A stretch of DNA of 64,000 bases from the NCBI GenBank assembly GCA_937891015.1, contig CALAPY010000063.1, positions 36,644 through 100,643 on the forward strand, read 5' to 3'. Below, in pieces: positions 35,790-44,161 of this stretch. The notes beneath the pieces were generated by a model. The model worked only from the letters and a program-made list of their open reading frames with translations, ran no database searches and was not told the origin of the DNA. Position 1 is the first letter of the stretch. Each line of letters opens with the position of its first letter. The translations under genes were made by a program, and so were the position numbers. Source of the stretch: UBA2108 sp002713215 (lineage in GTDB: Bacteria; Bacteroidota; Bacteroidia; Flavobacteriales_G; Salibacteraceae).

Positions 35790-36470
35790 TTGGAAGCAAA
35801 AAAAAATCCACAAGCAGACTTAGAGAAACGAAAAGGTCTTTTGTTTCAGTTGGGAATTGTACTTGCCCTGGCCTTGGTGCTTGTTGCGTTTGAATGGGCG
35901 CAATTTGAAAGAACAAATAGTGAGTTAGGGAAATTAAATGTTGAGTTGGAGGAAGAAGAAATGATTCCAATTACACAGCAGACACCACCACCACCGCCAC
36001 CACCGCCACCACCGCCTCAAACCATTGTGTTAGAGATTGTGGAAGATGATGAGGAAGTAGAAGAAGACCTGGAATTAGATACTGAAGCGGATGAAGATAC
36101 GGAAGTTGAGATCGTAGAAGTAGAAGAAGAAGAAGCAATTGTAGAAGATGAAATTTTCACTTTCGTTGAGGAGCAACCTACTTTTCCTGGTGGAGAAGCG
36201 AAAATGCGTGAATATTTGGCCAAGAATACCAAATTCCCACCAATGGCAAAGGATGCCGGGATTCAGGGGATTGTGTATTTGACTTTTGTGGTAAATAAGA
36301 AGGGCGAAATCTCCGATGTTCGAATATTACGTGGAATTGGTGGAGGTTGTGACGAAGAAGCCATTCGTGTTGTAAAAGGGATGCCTAACTGGAACCCTGG
36401 TAAGCAAAGGGGAAGGCCTGTAAGCGTTCAGTTTAACCTTCCAATGCGTTTTATATTACGTGGAGGTTGA
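35790..36470 (+). CDS. TonB C-terminal-domain protein, copy 1 of 3
   Basis: A 226-residue protein: a short cytoplasmic N-terminus (EAKKNPQADLEKRKG), one membrane helix (about 20-38), a run of eleven prolines (about 65-75), a strongly acidic Glu/Val stretch (about 80-125), and a TonB C-terminal domain (about 138-225). That domain contains PGGEAKMREYLAKN, QGIVYLTFVV and GGGCDEEAIRVVKGMPNW. Such proteins transmit proton-motive energy to TonB-dependent outer-membrane transporters. The start is TTG 35790, supported by alignment with the paralogues that begin at the same residue with ATG and GTG. A strong terminator follows. Confidence 0.85.
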   Translation: MEAKKNPQADLEKRKGLLFQLGIVLALALVLVAFEWAQFERTNSELGKLNVELEEEEMIPITQQTPPPPPPPPPPPQTIVLEIVEDDEEVEEDLELDTEADEDTEVEIVEVEEEEAIVEDEIFTFVEEQPTFPGGEAKMREYLAKNTKFPPMAKDAGIQGIVYLTFVVNKKGEISDVRILRGIGGGCDEEAIRVVKGMPNWNPGKQRGRPVSVQFNLPMRFILRGG

Positions 36471-36494
36471 TTTTAACTAAAATATTTTGAGATT

Positions 36495-36524
36495 AAAGGC
36501 CGGGATTCCCGGCCTTTTCTTTTT
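36495..36524 (+). terminator. Rho-independent terminator after TonB copy 1
   Basis: AAAGGCCGGG (36495-36504) pairs perfectly with CCCGGCCTTT (36508-36517) around a three-base loop, followed by a T-rich run to 36524. Confidence 0.92.
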
Positions 36525-36627
36525 CCGTAGTCCGCAGTTGGCTCGGTCTATATGCGGAATTTATTTTTTGGTAAAGTATTTGTGTTTCCTTGAATAAAAT
36601 TTCTTATTCACTAAAAATCAAATACCT

Positions 36628-37317
36628 ATGGAATCGAAAAAATCCCCCCGGCTAAATTTAGAAAAAGGAAAAATCTACCGCTTTCAAATTGGAATTGTCC
36701 TGGGTTTATCCCTGGCACTGGTTGCATTTGAATGGTCGCACATTGAGTACACTCCAACCATTAAGTACGCAGTAGAAGTAGGTGAGGAAACCGAGATTAT
36801 GAAAAACTACAAGATCATCAAGGATCCGATTCCTGAATTAAAGAAGGTAAAGAAACCAAGTGATCAGATTAATGTGGTAAAAGACATTGTTGAACCAGTG
36901 GTGAAAAAAGAAGAACCGGTTAAACAAGCAGAACCAATAAAGGATGTGGTTTTAAGCAATATGCCATTTGACGAAGAGGAGGAAGAGGAAGAACCTGAAA
37001 TATTCACCTTCGTTGAGGAAATGCCCGAATTCATCGGTGGGGAAGAGGCGATGTATAAGTTTATTGGCAAAAATGTAAAGTTTCCATTCATGGCTAAGGA
37101 AGCCAGAATTCAGGGGATTGTATATCTAACTTTCATTGTAATGGAAGATGGTACCATCGATGAAATAAAAGTAATGCGGGGCATTGGAGGGGGTTGTGAT
37201 GAAGAAGCAATTCGCGTAATTAAAGCGATGCCAAACTGGAAGCCAGGTAAACAACGAGGACGACCGGTCCGGGTTCAGTTTAATATGCCTTTTCGATTTA
37301 CCCTTAAAAAAGGATAG
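36628..37317 (+). CDS. TonB C-terminal-domain protein, copy 2 of 3
   Basis: A 229-residue paralogue of the previous gene. It keeps the N-terminal pattern (ESKKSPRLNLEKGK), the membrane helix (about 20-38, GIVLGLSLALVAFEW) and the TonB C-terminal domain with QGIVYLTFIV and GIGGGCDEEAIRVIKAMPNW. The periplasmic linker differs: there is no polyproline run, but a Lys/Pro/Val-rich stretch (about 65-110) more like classical TonB, then a short Glu cluster. It starts at ATG 36628. Only three bases separate it from copy 3, so these two form an operon distinct from copy 1. Confidence 0.85.
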   Translation: MESKKSPRLNLEKGKIYRFQIGIVLGLSLALVAFEWSHIEYTPTIKYAVEVGEETEIMKNYKIIKDPIPELKKVKKPSDQINVVKDIVEPVVKKEEPVKQAEPIKDVVLSNMPFDEEEEEEEPEIFTFVEEMPEFIGGEEAMYKFIGKNVKFPFMAKEARIQGIVYLTFIVMEDGTIDEIKVMRGIGGGCDEEAIRVIKAMPNWKPGKQRGRPVRVQFNMPFRFTLKKG

Positions 37318-37320
37318 GCC

Positions 37321-38007
37321 GTGAAAGCAAAAAAGAATACCCGGATTAATCTCGAAAAACGAAAAAAATACTTCTTCCAAATTGGATTGGTTTTGTCACT
37401 TTCCTTTGTATTGGTTGCATTTGAATGGGCGCAATTTGAAGAAAGGGATCCTTGGGACTGTCAATTACCTATAGAAATGGGAGAGGAGGTTGAAATAATT
37501 CCAATTGCCTATCAAAAAGCGTTACCACCACCTCCCCCGTCACCACCTTCCAATCTGGCTATAATGAACCTGGTTGATGACATTGAAAATAATGTAGAAG
37601 ACCTTGAAGATTTTGAAAGCGAAGAAGTTGATGAAGAGGAAATTGTACTTAAAGAAATAGTGGAAGAAGTGGAAATAATTGATGAAGAACCTATTTATGT
37701 ACCTTTTCCGGAGCATGATGCTACTTATAGAGGTGGATTAAGTGAGCTTTATAGATTTCTTCATAAGAATTTGAATTATCCAGCTGAAGCAAAAAGGAAG
37801 AAAATAGAAGGAAAAGTATATTGTGAATTTGTTGTTATGGAAGATGGCAGTATTGGTGATGTAGTTCTTCGCAACAGAATTGGTGGAGGATGCGATGAAG
37901 AAGCTCTCCGTGTAATTAAGCTAATGCCTGGGTGGAACCCTGCAAGACAAGGAGAAAGAAAAGTGAGGACTTCCAGGGTCATTCCCATAAATTTTCAGAT
38001 CAACTAA
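37321..38007 (+). CDS. TonB C-terminal-domain protein, copy 3 of 3
   Basis: A 228-residue paralogue starting at GTG 37321, three bases after copy 2. It has the same N-terminal motif and membrane helix (GLVLSLSFVLVAFEWAQFE) and a short broken polyproline segment (LPPPPPSPPS, about 63-72). An acidic linker leads into the most divergent C-terminal domain of the three: YRGGLSELYRFLHKN, GKVYCEFVVMED and GGGCDEEALRVIKLMPGW. The extreme C-terminus, RTSRVIPINFQIN, also differs. This divergence suggests it serves a different outer-membrane partner. A terminator follows. Confidence 0.83.
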   Translation: MKAKKNTRINLEKRKKYFFQIGLVLSLSFVLVAFEWAQFEERDPWDCQLPIEMGEEVEIIPIAYQKALPPPPPSPPSNLAIMNLVDDIENNVEDLEDFESEEVDEEEIVLKEIVEEVEIIDEEPIYVPFPEHDATYRGGLSELYRFLHKNLNYPAEAKRKKIEGKVYCEFVVMEDGSIGDVVLRNRIGGGCDEEALRVIKLMPGWNPARQGERKVRTSRVIPINFQIN

Positions 38008-38026
38008 CATCAATCACACTATATAG

Positions 38027-38052
38027 AAGCCGGTTTATCCGGCTTTTTTTTT
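38027..38052 (+). terminator. Rho-independent terminator after TonB copies 2-3
   Basis: AAGCCGG (38027-38033) pairs with CCGGCTT (38039-38045) around a TTTAT loop; the T run extends to 38052. Confidence 0.9.
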
Positions 38053-38108
38053 GGATAGTAACTTACTACGCCCAACTTGTATAATTTTACTCCTTCGTTA
38101 TAAATTTT

Positions 38109-39017
38109 ATGGATAAACATAAATTTTTGGAATTACCCAAAAGTCCGCCCGTAGATCAGGTTGGCGTAGGTGATAGAATAAATCGGGTTCAAAGCCGAAG
38201 CATTAAAAAGTCAACCAAAATGGAAGGCCTGGAAATGGTGCTTAGCATGATTGATTTAACTACACTAGAAGGGCAAGATACTGTGAATAAAGTTCGTCAA
38301 TTGTGTGCCAAGGCTAAACGATTGCATGAACCTTACCCCGATTTACCTGCGGTGGCTGCCGTGTGTGTTTATCCCAGTATGGTGGCTGTAGCCAAAAAGG
38401 AATTGAAGAATACAGGAATTAATGTTGCCTCGGTGGCTACCGCTTTTCCTTCCGGGCAAACTTTGTTGGACATTAAGTTGGATGATGTACGTTTTGCCGT
38501 GGATAGTGGGGCCGATGAAATTGATATGGTGATTTCCAGGGGCAAGTTTTTACAGGGAGAATACAATTATGTGTTCGATGAAATTGCCGCAGTAAAGGAA
38601 GCTTGTAATAAGGCTCGTTTAAAGGTGATTTTGGAAACCGGTGAAATTGGAAACCTGGATTCCATTAGAAAAGCCAGTGACATTGCCATTTATGCCGGTG
38701 CCGATTTTATTAAAACATCTACTGGAAAAATTGGAAAGGCTGCGACACTACCTGTAACTTGTGTTATGTTGGAAGCCATTCGCGACTATTATTTCAAAAC
38801 AGGAACACAGGTAGGAATGAAGCCGGCCGGTGGTATTTCCAACGCCAAGTTGGCACTGCAATATTTGGTTTTAGTAAAAGAAACTTTGGGTGATGCCTGG
38901 TTAGATAAACAATGGTTCCGATTTGGTGCCAGCAGCCTGGCGAATGATGTACTCAAACAAATAGCAAAACAAAAATCGGGATCGTATCAATCCGGAGATT
39001 ATTTCTCAATCGATTAA
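38109..39017 (+). CDS. deoC: Deoxyribose-phosphate aldolase
   Basis: A 302-residue class I aldolase that cleaves 2-deoxyribose-5-phosphate to glyceraldehyde-3-phosphate and acetaldehyde. The Schiff-base lysine is K202 in GADFIKTSTGKIG, and the second active-site lysine lies in VGMKPAGGIS. At about 300 residues it belongs to the longer DeoC subgroup found in Bacteroidota, Actinobacteria and eukaryotes, not the about 220-residue Firmicutes type. Two aldehyde-dehydrogenase genes follow within 11 and 2 bases, which makes metabolic sense because deoC releases acetaldehyde. Together they could form a deoxynucleoside-catabolic module. Confidence 0.95.
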   Translation: MDKHKFLELPKSPPVDQVGVGDRINRVQSRSIKKSTKMEGLEMVLSMIDLTTLEGQDTVNKVRQLCAKAKRLHEPYPDLPAVAAVCVYPSMVAVAKKELKNTGINVASVATAFPSGQTLLDIKLDDVRFAVDSGADEIDMVISRGKFLQGEYNYVFDEIAAVKEACNKARLKVILETGEIGNLDSIRKASDIAIYAGADFIKTSTGKIGKAATLPVTCVMLEAIRDYYFKTGTQVGMKPAGGISNAKLALQYLVLVKETLGDAWLDKQWFRFGASSLANDVLKQIAKQKSGSYQSGDYFSID

Positions 39018-39027
39018 TTGGAAATTC

Positions 39028-40482
39028 ATGGCAAAAGACAATAAAAAAGGAATTTTTGAATATTCAGCAGCTCCCGAAAGTACTGGTCATATTTCTATAA
39101 AGGAGCAGTACGACCTTTTCATCAACAACCAATGGGTGAAACCCCAGCAGGGAAAATATTTTGATTCCATAAACCCATCCAATGAAAATAAACTGGCTTC
39201 GGTGGCGAGGGCAAATGATAAGGATGTAGACAAGGCGGTAAAGGCAGCTAGAAAAGCATTTCCAACCTGGGCCAAACTACCCGCAAAAGAAAGAGGAAAG
39301 TACCTGTACCGAATTGCACGCATTATTCAGGAAAAATCAAGAGAGTTTGCTGTAATTGAAAGTATGGATGGTGGAAAGCCCATCCGTGAATCGCGTGATG
39401 TGGACATTCCCCTGGCAGCAGCCCATTTCTTTTATCTTGGTGGGTGGGCCGATAAGTTGGAATACGCCTTCCCGGGTCAAAATGTGGAACCACTTGGAGT
39501 GGCTGGACAAATCATTCCTTGGAACTTTCCGTTGCTTATGGCTGCGTGGAAATTAGCACCGGCATTGGCCTGTGGAAATACAGTGGTATTGAAACCAGCT
39601 GAGACCACTTCGCTTACAGCGTTGAAGTTAGCCGAAGTTATCCAGGAGGCTGAATTGCCTGAAGGAGTAGTAAATATTGTTACCGGTGAAGGAGATACAG
39701 GGGCCGCTTTGGTCAATCACCCTGATGTAAACAAGATCGCATTTACCGGATCAACCGACGTTGGAAAATTAATTCAACGATCCATTGCCGGAACAGGCAA
39801 AAAAGCCACATTGGAACTGGGTGGAAAGGCTGCTAATATCATTTTCGAAGATGCCGCTATCAATCAGGCGGTAGAAGGTATCATCAATGGAATTTATTTC
39901 AACCAAGGTCATGTATGTTGTGCGGGTAGCCGATTGTTTGTACAAGAATCGGTGGTCGATGAAGTGATCTTAAAACTCAAGCAACGTATGGGGAACTTGG
40001 TACTAGGTGACCCACTTGACAAGAACACCGACATTGGAGCTATTAATTCCAAAGGTCAGTTGCAAACCATTAAAAAGTACCTGGAGATTGGGAAGAAGGA
40101 TGGATTGGAAATGTTTCAACCAAAATTGACAATTCCTAAAAAAGGGTTTTGGTGTGCCCCAACCTTGTTTACGGGTGCTGCCCAAAGCCACCAAATTGTT
40201 CAGGAGGAGATTTTCGGGCCAGTACTGGCTGTTCAAACCTTTAGAACCATTGAAGAAGTGATTCAAAAGGCCAACAATACACCTTATGGACTATCTGCAG
40301 GAGTATGGACAGATAAAGGCTCTAAAATTTTTAATCTGACTTCAAAAATGCGTGCTGGTGTGGTTTGGGCCAATACCTACAACAAATTTGATCCGACCTC
40401 TCCCTTTGGGGGCTATAAGGAAAGTGGATATGGTCGCGAGGGTGGAGTTCATGGATTAGAAGCATATTTAAAACTGAGTTAA
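39028..40482 (+). CDS. Aldehyde dehydrogenase family protein
   Basis: A 484-residue ALDH of normal length. Motifs include PWNFPLLMAAWKLAPALACGN, the NAD-binding FTGSTDVGK, the general-base Glu263 in LELGGKAAN, the catalytic Cys297 in NQGHVCCAGSR, and EEIFGPVLAV. It should oxidise an aldehyde to the acid with NAD(P)+. Given its position directly after deoC, acetaldehyde is a reasonable substrate guess, but the sequence alone does not fix specificity. It is two bases upstream of a second, incomplete ALDH-like gene that may be its partner. Confidence 0.93.
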   Translation: MAKDNKKGIFEYSAAPESTGHISIKEQYDLFINNQWVKPQQGKYFDSINPSNENKLASVARANDKDVDKAVKAARKAFPTWAKLPAKERGKYLYRIARIIQEKSREFAVIESMDGGKPIRESRDVDIPLAAAHFFYLGGWADKLEYAFPGQNVEPLGVAGQIIPWNFPLLMAAWKLAPALACGNTVVLKPAETTSLTALKLAEVIQEAELPEGVVNIVTGEGDTGAALVNHPDVNKIAFTGSTDVGKLIQRSIAGTGKKATLELGGKAANIIFEDAAINQAVEGIINGIYFNQGHVCCAGSRLFVQESVVDEVILKLKQRMGNLVLGDPLDKNTDIGAINSKGQLQTIKKYLEIGKKDGLEMFQPKLTIPKKGFWCAPTLFTGAAQSHQIVQEEIFGPVLAVQTFRTIEEVIQKANNTPYGLSAGVWTDKGSKIFNLTSKMRAGVVWANTYNKFDPTSPFGGYKESGYGREGGVHGLEAYLKLS

Positions 40483-40483
40483 T

Positions 40484-41371
40484 ATGGGAAGGCTAAAAGT
40501 ATTGAAGACGTATAAATTGTATATCGGTGGGGCCTTTCCAAGAACCGAGTCAGGAAGGTATTACCAACCCAAGGCTGAAGATGAAAAACCTATGGCTAAT
40601 ATGTGCCTGGCTTCACGCAAGGATTTTAGAAATTCAGTTGTAGCTGCCAGGAAGGCGGTTGCCGGTTGGAGTGGAAGAACGGCTTACAACCGATCGCAAA
40701 TTCTATATCGTATTGCTGAAATGCTGGAAAATAACCGTGCCCATTTCGAGGAAGAGCTCATATTGCAAGGTTCGTCCAAAGAAGAGGCAACTGCTGAAGT
40801 GGACGCAAGTATCGATCGGTGGGTTTATTATGCCGGTTGGTGCGACAAATACACACAAATATTTGGGTCTGTTAATCCTGTAGCCAGTTCCCACTTTAAT
40901 TTTTCAACCCTGGAAGCTATGGGTGTGGTTGCCGGCATTTGTCCTGAAGATCATGCGCTTTTGGGCCCGACTTCTATATTAGCACCTATAATAGCTTCGG
41001 GTAACACGGCTATAGTGGTAGCTTCGAAGTCAAGGCCTCTAAGTTCCATAAGCCTGGCTGAAGTATTAAACAATTCTGATGTTCCGGGAGGAGTAATTAA
41101 TATTCTAACCGGTGATGCACAGGAATTACTTCCTCACATTGGTGCTCATATGGATGTAAATGCGGTTTGGTACTTAGGAAATGATGCTGCAGCCTGGAAA
41201 CAACTTCAGGTAGATGCGGCCGGAAATTTAAAGCGTATTTCTGATATCAATTCCGATAAAGGACTAATGGATGCTGGTTGGGAAACTCCCTATGTACTCA
41301 AGGCTTTTACTGAAGTAAAAACTACCTGGCACCCCATTGAAGTTATTGGAGCAAGTGGTTCGGGGTATTAA
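40484..41371 (+). CDS. Truncated ALDH-like protein lacking the catalytic domain
   Basis: A 295-residue protein that aligns with the first half of aldehyde dehydrogenases: KLYIGGAFPRTESGRYY at the start, AYNRSQILYRIAEMLE near residue 65, then GVVAGICPEDHALLGPTS and GGVINILTGDAQ. The general-base Glu motif and the whole catalytic Cys region are missing; instead it ends in WHPIEVIGASGSGY. The frame is intact and starts two bases after the full-length ALDH gene, so it looks like a maintained 'half ALDH', not a fresh pseudogene. I recall similar deoC-ALDH-ALDH arrangements in other phyla. A non-catalytic partner subunit is possible. Confidence 0.8.
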   Translation: MGRLKVLKTYKLYIGGAFPRTESGRYYQPKAEDEKPMANMCLASRKDFRNSVVAARKAVAGWSGRTAYNRSQILYRIAEMLENNRAHFEEELILQGSSKEEATAEVDASIDRWVYYAGWCDKYTQIFGSVNPVASSHFNFSTLEAMGVVAGICPEDHALLGPTSILAPIIASGNTAIVVASKSRPLSSISLAEVLNNSDVPGGVINILTGDAQELLPHIGAHMDVNAVWYLGNDAAAWKQLQVDAAGNLKRISDINSDKGLMDAGWETPYVLKAFTEVKTTWHPIEVIGASGSGY

Positions 41372-41397
41372 ACTGATCTTGAACTAGCAGAATACCA

Positions 41398-42186
41398 TTG
41401 GATATCATCTGCCATACCTTATCTGGAGTTGCTATAGGAACCGTTGCGGCCAACTTTTCCAAACAATCATGGAAGACTAAGTTTTGGTCCGTTTTTTTAG
41501 GCGGGTTGGGAGCAGCTTTACCTGATTTTGATGCCATTTCCCTGTGGTCCAAATTTGATGGTACCATTGGTAAACTCTTGGGGTTACAACACACCGGAAG
41601 CCAAATCTATTTTGGTAAGTTCTGGTATTCCCATCATGCGGCTTTTCATTCGCTGTTTGCCGCTATCGGTTTAGCCGTATTGGCCACGTTGGTTATTTGG
41701 ATGATCAAGCGCCAGAATGTTCTTCGATTCATCCATCAGAACGGTCTACTTTATGGGTCTTTCATTTTGGGTTTTGTGGTTCACTTGCTGGAAGACATGC
41801 CTACACCGGCAGCTGTTTGGGGCGGGGTTAACTTTTTCTTTCCAAGCGATGCGTACATCGGTGGCTTCGGCAAAATCTGGTGGTGGAATAACTATGATAT
41901 TTTTCTGATTATTCTTGGAGTGATAACCCTTAACCTAATTGTTTTGGGTCTCCCGAAAAAGTGGTATTCCGTAAGGTCTGGAATAAGTTTTTCGGCACTC
42001 GTATTGGGTGCCGGATTTTCCTGCTATCAAATGTTTACCAGACCCATCGATTTTAGCTATTCAGGGCATACCGAGAAGTATGACTATTACGAGAAACAAT
42101 CAAAAGAAATTCAAAGGCAAATTTTGGGAGGCCAAGTATTTAACATGATGGAATCATTGGACAACAAGATTCCACTTTACTTTTAA
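41398..42186 (+). CDS. Membrane-bound YdjM-like metal-dependent hydrolase family protein
   Basis: A 262-residue membrane protein starting at TTG 41398. It contains the N-terminal DIICHTLSGVAIG and LGGLGAALPDFDAIS, with His and Asp residues typical of the YdjM/YbcI 'metal-dependent hydrolase' family, and later HHAAFHSLFAAIG and VVHLLEDMPTPAAVWGG. About five hydrophobic segments alternate with these His/Asp motifs. The family is widespread and biochemically undefined; activity is only predicted. It lies 26 bases after the half-ALDH gene, in a run of closely spaced plus-strand genes that may extend the deoC operon. Confidence 0.75.
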   Translation: MDIICHTLSGVAIGTVAANFSKQSWKTKFWSVFLGGLGAALPDFDAISLWSKFDGTIGKLLGLQHTGSQIYFGKFWYSHHAAFHSLFAAIGLAVLATLVIWMIKRQNVLRFIHQNGLLYGSFILGFVVHLLEDMPTPAAVWGGVNFFFPSDAYIGGFGKIWWWNNYDIFLIILGVITLNLIVLGLPKKWYSVRSGISFSALVLGAGFSCYQMFTRPIDFSYSGHTEKYDYYEKQSKEIQRQILGGQVFNMMESLDNKIPLYF

Positions 42187-42200
42187 CCTTTCAAAATTCT

Positions 42201-42677
42201 TTGGTGCGTATCATTTTTATTTTAGGATTCTTTCTGTTGTCAACTTTTGTAGGGTTGACTCAAAGCAAGAACTACCTTAAGGCTAATTTTTATTTTGGTA
42301 TTCAAGAATATACATTAGCAAAACCATTGCTCGAAAAATCAATAAAGCAAAAGGGTAATAAGTTTTACCTTGGAAATATTTATTTTCAACTTGGCGAGTG
42401 TGATCGAATTGCAAATGATAGCATTAATAGGTTATACTACCTGGAGGCAATTGATTTCACCAAAAGAAATTACGCATGTGGGTTTGATAAACAAAGCGTG
42501 ATCAAAAGACTTAAGTTATTGGCCATGTGCTACTATTATTTGGAAGATTATGAAATGGCGTTGAGTTGGATGAAGAAATATTTAAAGGTTAGACCAGAAG
42601 ATTGTGAAGTTGAAAGATTATTCCTGAAGTTGTTAGAGAATATGGATGGGAAACCTCATGATTCAAATGGTCAATAA
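42201..42677 (+). CDS. Secreted TPR-like small protein, function unknown
   Basis: A 158-residue protein with a signal peptide (about 1-20, ending VGLTQ) and three or four helical repeats resembling TPRs. Examples are YLKANFYFGIQEYTLAKPLLEKSIK and LAMCYYYLEDYEMALSWMKKYLKVRPEDCEVE. It begins at TTG 42201 or, equally plausibly, GTG 42204. TPR modules mediate protein-protein contacts; nothing in the sequence points to a specific partner. Closely spaced with its neighbours. Confidence 0.6.
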   Translation: MVRIIFILGFFLLSTFVGLTQSKNYLKANFYFGIQEYTLAKPLLEKSIKQKGNKFYLGNIYFQLGECDRIANDSINRLYYLEAIDFTKRNYACGFDKQSVIKRLKLLAMCYYYLEDYEMALSWMKKYLKVRPEDCEVERLFLKLLENMDGKPHDSNGQ

Positions 42678-42685
42678 ATATAAAG

Positions 42686-43231
42686 GTGGAAATAAATCAG
42701 GTTAAAATATCAGATCACTACCTAATCGCTAAGCAGATGGATCAGGTTGATTACGAGGATAACTTTCAGCTCAAAACGAAAGCATTGAAAAATGCTCCGC
42801 TAACCAGGGACTGTATGATTGCATTTTTCAAATCCTTCTCTCCGATGCTAATTAAACTAATACTCATTAGAGAATCGATAGCAAGGAAATTGGGATTAAA
42901 AACGGCAAACAAAACCACAAGCGAAGAGCGGAACAAAGCTCTTGATGAATTTGAAGGTAATATTGGGGATAGCATTGCAATTTTTGAAGTATTGGATAAA
43001 AACGATACGGAATTATTGACAGGGCAGAGCGATAAACACCTTGACTTTAGGTTATCATTTATCAGCTACCAACAGGATGATTTTAATATCGTTGAATTAG
43101 CAACTACGGTAAAATTTCATAACGTACTGGGAAAGATATATTTCTTTATTGTGAAACCTTTTCATCGTTACTTTATGAGGCGAATATTGATGAGAATGAA
43201 AAGTAAACTAGTTCAAGCTACTAGTAATTAG
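42686..43231 (+). CDS. DUF2867-like protein, function unknown
   Basis: A 181-residue protein starting at GTG 42686, without signal peptide or clear membrane helix. The C-terminal pattern TTVKFHNVLGKIYFFIVKPFHRYF resembles the end of DUF2867-family proteins, where a conserved Asn-x-x-Gly followed by an aromatic-rich PFH segment recurs. The rest (YEDNFQLKTKALKNAP, FFKSFSPMLIKL) is consistent with that family. No catalytic signature is evident. Position in the same gene run gives no functional clue. Confidence 0.6.
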   Translation: MEINQVKISDHYLIAKQMDQVDYEDNFQLKTKALKNAPLTRDCMIAFFKSFSPMLIKLILIRESIARKLGLKTANKTTSEERNKALDEFEGNIGDSIAIFEVLDKNDTELLTGQSDKHLDFRLSFISYQQDDFNIVELATTVKFHNVLGKIYFFIVKPFHRYFMRRILMRMKSKLVQATSN

Positions 43232-43250
43232 CCCCAAATGTTTTGTTGAA

Positions 43251-43685
43251 ATGAAACCCATTATTGATCATATCCAGGTTACCGTAAAAGATCTGGCTGT
43301 GGCTGAACCTTTTTACGATCAACTTTTATCTATTCTTGGTTTTGATATGAACTTAAAGTCAAGAGGAAGGGTAGAGGCACATGATTTTGATGTGGTGGAA
43401 TACGTTCATTCGAATTTGACAATTGGAATCAACTCACCAAGGGAGGTATTAAAGGATGAGCCTATTCACAGAAGAAAGCCAGGAGCAGTTCATCATATTG
43501 CATTTAAGGCAGAATCACGTGAACAGATTGATGAACTCTATCCTAAAATTAAGTCCGTTGGTGCTAATATAGTAGAACCGCCTCAATATTACCCGCAACA
43601 CGGTGAAAGCTACTACGCTTTGTTTTTTAAAGACCTGGAAGGAATTAAATACGAATTGGTTTATGAGGAACGAGACTTTGAATAA
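43251..43685 (+). CDS. VOC-family (glyoxalase/dioxygenase-fold) protein
   Basis: A 144-residue protein with two beta-alpha-beta-beta-beta modules of the vicinal oxygen chelate fold. It begins IIDHIQVTVKDLAVAEPFYDQLLSILGF; metal-ligand candidates are His6, His81 in VHHIAF and Glu near the C-terminus in DLEGIKYELVY. VOC proteins include lyases, dioxygenases and antibiotic-binding proteins; the substrate here is unknown. Cytoplasmic. It is nine bases upstream of the DUF4406 gene. Confidence 0.82.
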   Translation: MKPIIDHIQVTVKDLAVAEPFYDQLLSILGFDMNLKSRGRVEAHDFDVVEYVHSNLTIGINSPREVLKDEPIHRRKPGAVHHIAFKAESREQIDELYPKIKSVGANIVEPPQYYPQHGESYYALFFKDLEGIKYELVYEERDFE

Positions 43686-43693
43686 TTTGCCGA

Positions 43694-44038
43694 ATGAACA
43701 ATAAAATGTACATTATGATTGCCGGACCGTATACCGCAGGTTCTTCAGATCCGGAACAATGGAACCGAAATCACCAGGAGCTTAATCAATATGCTTACGA
43801 GGTATTTCAAAAAGGGCATATACCGGTTATTGGAGTTAACGTTGCGCTCCCAATAATTGAAACGGTTGGCGATGACAAGTTTAAAGAACTAATGATGCCT
43901 ATTTCATTGGCAATGGCTGAAAGATGTGATGCGGTACTTAGGGTTGGCGGGCCTTCTTCCGGAGCAGACCGGGAAGTTGAAATTTTTAGAAAAAAAGGCT
44001 TGCCGATTTATTTCAGTCTGGATGAGATACCTGAGTAA
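43694..44038 (+). CDS. DUF4406 / nucleoside deoxyribosyltransferase-like protein
   Basis: A 114-residue protein beginning MYIMIAGPYTAGSSDPEQW, a Rossmann-like start shared by DUF4406 and nucleoside 2-deoxyribosyltransferases, followed by HIPVIGVNVALPI and LRVGGPSSGADREVE. The last motif (GxSxGAxxE-like) is where the transferase nucleophile Glu would sit. Activity on deoxynucleosides would fit with deoC nearby, but this is speculative. It is the last gene in the compact run that begins at deoC. Confidence 0.65.
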   Translation: MNNKMYIMIAGPYTAGSSDPEQWNRNHQELNQYAYEVFQKGHIPVIGVNVALPIIETVGDDKFKELMMPISLAMAERCDAVLRVGGPSSGADREVEIFRKKGLPIYFSLDEIPE

Positions 44039-44147
44039 ACAGATTACCAGATAGCTTTAAACACGGAGCTTCATTGCTACCAATGCAAACTTATTTGTAC
44101 TGCCAGCTTTACAGCACGAAAACATGTGTATAAAACCACGAATCAAT

Positions 44148-44155
44148 TAGATTTG
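44148..44155 (+). promoter_or_regulatory. TAnnTTTG element immediately before gmd
   Basis: TAGATTTG ends six bases before the preferred gmd ATG at 44162. If functional, the transcript would begin at or next to the start codon, i.e. be nearly leaderless. No clear -33 element. Confidence 0.35.
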
Positions 44156-44161
44156 CAGCCT

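Noticed and set aside
44126..44161. GTG start giving gmd twelve extra residues
   Set aside because: The extra residues do not match Gmd proteins, and the ATG at 44162 gives the canonical N-terminus directly after a promoter element.
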